Shown piece by piece: positions 61,640-64,000 of a stretch of 64,000 nucleotides of DNA. The translations under genes were made by a program, and so were the position numbers. Under the pieces are notes generated by a model, which saw nothing but the letters and a program-made list of their open reading frames with translations, searched no databases and was not told the DNA's origin. Position 1 is the stretch's first letter; every line of letters starts with the position of its first letter. Source of the stretch: Desulfobacca_B sp046538075 (GTDB lineage Bacteria > Desulfobacterota > Desulfobaccia > Desulfobaccales > Desulfobaccaceae); contig JBKHJN010000007.1 of the NCBI GenBank assembly GCA_046538075.1, positions 23,291 to 87,290 on the forward strand, written 5' to 3'.

Positions 61640-63664
61640 TTACTCTTCGCCAGCCGCCGCGGCTTTTTCTTCCAGTTCGCGGCGCATGGCCATATCGTAG
61701 AGCACCCGCTCCCGGGCCTTGTCGATGCCCAGGGCGGCACGCTTCTTGTCGATATGGGCGATCATCTTTTTGGCCGCCAGTACTGGATCTAGCTCGAAGT
61801 CCCATTTGCCGCCCAACTCCTCTTCCAGACCGCGGAACAAGTAGTCAGTGAGGATGTCCGAACCCAGGGTCGGCCAGCTGACCCCAAAGATGGTATAAAC
61901 GCCAGAGGACACGAAGTAGTGGCCGATGGAGATGGCCTTTTCACTCATCCACTCGGGGGCCGCCCCCGCGGCCGGCAGGTCGCTGATGTCATTGCCCAAA
62001 CCGCCGGCTTTGACGCAGGCCGCCGCGGCCATCAGGATGCGGGAGTTGTCCACGCAGGAACCCATATGCAACACTGGCGGGAGGCCCACGGTCTCACAGA
62101 CCTCGGCCAACCCCGGGCCACAATACTTGACCGCGGCTTCCGGAGTCAATAGGCCCGCCTTGCCGGAGGCCATGGCGCTGCAGCCGGTGACCAGAACGAT
62201 GATGTCGTTTTTGAGCAATTCTTTGGTCATCTCCAGATGGGAATTGTCATGCATGGTGCGGCAGTTGTTGCAGCCTACCACGCCGGCCACACCCCGTACC
62301 CGGCCGTTAATGATATTGTCATTGAGGGTATAATAGGAACCGCGGATAGAGCCGCCCAGCAAGTAGCGGATGGTCTCCATGCTGAAGCCCACCACAGTGG
62401 GGTACTTGGCCTCGGGAATCAGCACCGGGGCCCGGCGGTTAGGGAAGTTGTCAATCGCTTCCCGCACGATCTTCCGGGCGATGTCCATGGCATGGTGCTC
62501 ATCCATGGGGATATGCATGGTCTCGCCTTCAATCCGAGCCCGGGGGTCGGTAGTGATCAACTTGGTATGATAACAATTGGCCACATTGGCCAGCGACTGC
62601 ATTTCACACTGCACATCGACGATCATGGCGTCGACCGCGCCGGTGGTGATGGCCAGCTCCTGCTGCAGGTAGTTGCCCGCTACCGGAATGCCGTGGCGCA
62701 TCAACAGCTCATTGGCCGAACAGCACATCCCGGCCAGCTGCACTCCCTTGGCTCCCTTATTATGGGCATATTCCACCATCTCGGGTTCCTGGGAGGCCAC
62801 ATAGATCATCTCCGGCAATACCGGCTCATGACCATGAATGATGATGTTGACATGATCCTCTTTGAGGACCCCCAAGTTGATTTCGCCGTGCACCGGCACC
62901 GGGGTACCGAACAGCACGTCCTGCAAATCAGTGGAGATCATGGAGCCGCCCCAGCCGTCCGAAATCGCCGTCCGGGTACATTGCTTGAGGATGTTGTGAT
63001 ATTCCTGGTCCACTCCCATGTGGGTGCGGTGCATTAATTCGACGATCTCAATGTCGCAGCCGCGGGGCATGACGCCCAGGTTGCGCCACAGCTCCACCCG
63101 CTTCTTGGGAGGCCGCTTGGTGGCAAACACCAGCTCGCCATCTTGCTGACCGAATTCGGCCATGATCTTATCGGCCAATTCCTGGGCAATGGCTTCCGTA
63201 GAGCGGGATTTCTGGTCGTCGCCCTCGCCTTCGGTGATCGCTACATCATAATCCCGGGCGATTTGCTTCAGTTTAGTGACATCTTTAATCTTGTAGCCCG
63301 GAGCCTTGCCATGTGCCACTTCTTTAAAGAGTTTGGCCACTCCCCGGGAATGGTCGTTATGGGCCGCGGCCCCGCCGCAGACCATGCGGGCGAAATTACG
63401 CGCCGTAATGGTCTCTGCGGTAGCCCCACAAACCCCCATGCGAGCCTTCACTTCCCCTGGCTCTTCCTCGCCCTTTTTCTTTTTGGGCTTGGGTACCCGG
63501 CAGGGGCCTTGGGAACAGATGCGGCAACAGGCGCCTTCCGCCCCAATGGGGCAGGGTTTCATTTTCTCAGCTCGATCCCAGATAGTCTCTACGCCCTGCT
63601 CCTGGGCGTGTTTCAACATTTCTTGGGTACCGGGATCTATGCTTCTGCTCTCGATGTCCGCCAT
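61640..63664 (-). CDS. cooS: Anaerobic CO dehydrogenase catalytic subunit
   Basis: Ni-Fe CO dehydrogenase interconverting CO and CO2. The 674-residue protein has the cluster D/B cysteines C38, C46, C47, C50, C55 and C79 and the cluster C ligands His277 (IIIHGHEP), Cys314 or 315 (GMCCSANE), Cys353, Cys465 (VGCNNC), Cys495 (VTGCSAM) and Cys537 (GSCVDNSR). It is complete. A Lys/Glu-rich insert (PKPKKKKGEEEPGEVK) divides C55 from C79, unlike the short spacing common in the family. AAAGGAGGAAATTT precedes ATG, and a strong promoter is present. No acetyl-CoA synthase gene lies within the window, but one may be upstream. Confidence 0.96.
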   Translation of the reverse strand: MADIESRSIDPGTQEMLKHAQEQGVETIWDRAEKMKPCPIGAEGACCRICSQGPCRVPKPKKKKGEEEPGEVKARMGVCGATAETITARNFARMVCGGAAAHNDHSRGVAKLFKEVAHGKAPGYKIKDVTKLKQIARDYDVAITEGEGDDQKSRSTEAIAQELADKIMAEFGQQDGELVFATKRPPKKRVELWRNLGVMPRGCDIEIVELMHRTHMGVDQEYHNILKQCTRTAISDGWGGSMISTDLQDVLFGTPVPVHGEINLGVLKEDHVNIIIHGHEPVLPEMIYVASQEPEMVEYAHNKGAKGVQLAGMCCSANELLMRHGIPVAGNYLQQELAITTGAVDAMIVDVQCEMQSLANVANCYHTKLITTDPRARIEGETMHIPMDEHHAMDIARKIVREAIDNFPNRRAPVLIPEAKYPTVVGFSMETIRYLLGGSIRGSYYTLNDNIINGRVRGVAGVVGCNNCRTMHDNSHLEMTKELLKNDIIVLVTGCSAMASGKAGLLTPEAAVKYCGPGLAEVCETVGLPPVLHMGSCVDNSRILMAAAACVKAGGLGNDISDLPAAGAAPEWMSEKAISIGHYFVSSGVYTIFGVSWPTLGSDILTDYLFRGLEEELGGKWDFELDPVLAAKKMIAHIDKKRAALGIDKARERVLYDMAMRRELEEKAAAAGEE

Positions 63665-63717
63665 AAATTTCCTCCTTTATTTTTTGATTTTTATATACAA
63701 TTTAACATCTATACATA

Positions 63718-63746
63718 ATTATGGGCAAGTAAAAAAGAATTGTCAA
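63718..63746 (-). promoter_or_regulatory. Strong promoter of cooS
   Basis: On the minus strand a consensus TTGACA (63741-63746), 17-base spacer, and CATAAT (63718-63723). The start codon is 54 bases further and has an AAAGGAGG ribosome site. This is the best promoter match in the window. Confidence 0.8.
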
Positions 63747-63908
63747 GAAATTTTTATTTAGCCAAACTTTATGATGGTTTTTAAAAAATTATTTCGGTTT
63801 TGGATTTTATTAAAAATCAATTGGCGTAAAGTCAAGGGTCCCGCTTCAACTTTATCGGCGCAGAGGACAACACGATTTTTTGAATCCGTTGGGGAGGTCC
63901 CAGAAGAG

Positions 63909-63937
63909 AAGCCGGGTGGGTAAATCCCACCCGGCTT
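63909..63937. terminator. Strong hairpin upstream of cooS
   Basis: A perfect 12-bp stem (AAGCCGGGTGGG with CCCACCCGGCTT) around TAAAT. Its sequence resembles the cooS terminator stem. On the minus strand it is followed by CTCTTCTG, only weakly T-rich. It probably ends a minus-strand gene that enters from the right. Confidence 0.65.
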
Positions 63938-63953
63938 GATTAGGAAAGGAAGT

Positions 63954-64000
63954 TTAATTATCGGCCTGACTGGCGATCGGGGGCCAGGCAAGCCGGGTAG
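63954..64000 (-). other. Possible 3' end of a gene entering from the right
   Basis: A minus-strand frame is open from the window edge to a TAA at 63954-63956, ending PPIASQADN. Another frame also stops nearby (63958-63960), so the choice is unsure. The hairpin at 63909-63937 just after it fits a gene end. Too short to identify. Confidence 0.3.

Noticed and set aside
63758..63991. Minus-strand frame of 77 codons upstream of cooS
   Set aside because: It would run through the strong hairpin at 63909-63937 and has Pro-rich chance composition. The better explanation is a gene end near 63954 plus intergenic DNA.

Overview
The window comes from a Gram-negative, anaerobic bacterium, most likely a deltaproteobacterium (Desulfobacterota) of the sulfate-reducing or syntrophic kind. 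Gram-negative: LpxC, an Mla-type lipid transport operon and lipobox proteins. Anaerobic acetyl-CoA-type carbon metabolism: a Ni-Fe CO dehydrogenase (CooS) and (R)-citramalate synthase. Energy: NADH dehydrogenase subunits NuoM and NuoN, and a PPi-type phosphofructokinase. The lineage is an inference from gene content and order; no rRNA or tRNA gene was seen. The sequence is fairly GC-rich, and nothing points clearly to recent transfer.

Layout. 1-4.6 kb: end of a nuo operon, then a YeiH-like anion exporter with its own promoter. 4.7-13.3 kb (minus): a branched-chain amino acid and phospholipid operon, DUF465-ilvB-ilvN-ilvC-psd-pssA-leuA-leuC, with two small genes beyond it. 13.3-17.6 kb (minus): a tight four-gene operon (PfkB kinase, formyltransferase, EhaR-like HAD protein, TldD/PmbA protein) with an apparently leaderless first gene; this is the best candidate here for an undescribed pathway. 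18-28 kb: purine genes (PNP, purM), small zinc-ribbon proteins, pyruvate kinase, lpxC, and the tRNA-modifying pair mnmA-mtaB. 28-37 kb: PilZ protein, orphan ParA with an overlapping partner, MBL-rhodanese protein, exported SagB-like nitroreductase, a WPLF-repeat lipoprotein, and mlaE-mlaF-mlaD with a low-molecular-weight phosphatase. 37-41 kb: ElyC/YdcF protein and the tetrapyrrole/cytochrome set sirC-ccsA-hemA. 41-48 kb: mnmG, rpe, exported Pcm, panE, dnaA. 48.3-49.7 kb: a 1.37 kb gene-poor stretch between divergent dnaA and thrS. 49.7-53.8 kb: thrS-infC-rpmI-rplT-pheS, with a non-AUG infC start and no pheT. 53.9-64 kb (minus): tsaD, PPi-phosphofructokinase, lysC-cimA-comEA, a zinc-ribbon protein, radC and cooS.

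How the genes fit together. CO dehydrogenase links one-carbon and acetyl-CoA chemistry to biosynthesis. Citramalate synthase can supply 2-oxobutyrate from pyruvate and acetyl-CoA for isoleucine; LeuA, LeuC and IlvBNC serve leucine, valine and isoleucine. PPi-phosphofructokinase and pyruvate kinase allow a reversible, energy-thrifty glycolysis. Envelope genes (psd, pssA, lpxC, mla) and translation genes (thrS, infC, L35, L20, pheS, tRNA modification) form the rest. All functions are assigned from recognisable motifs and gene order, not from database searches.
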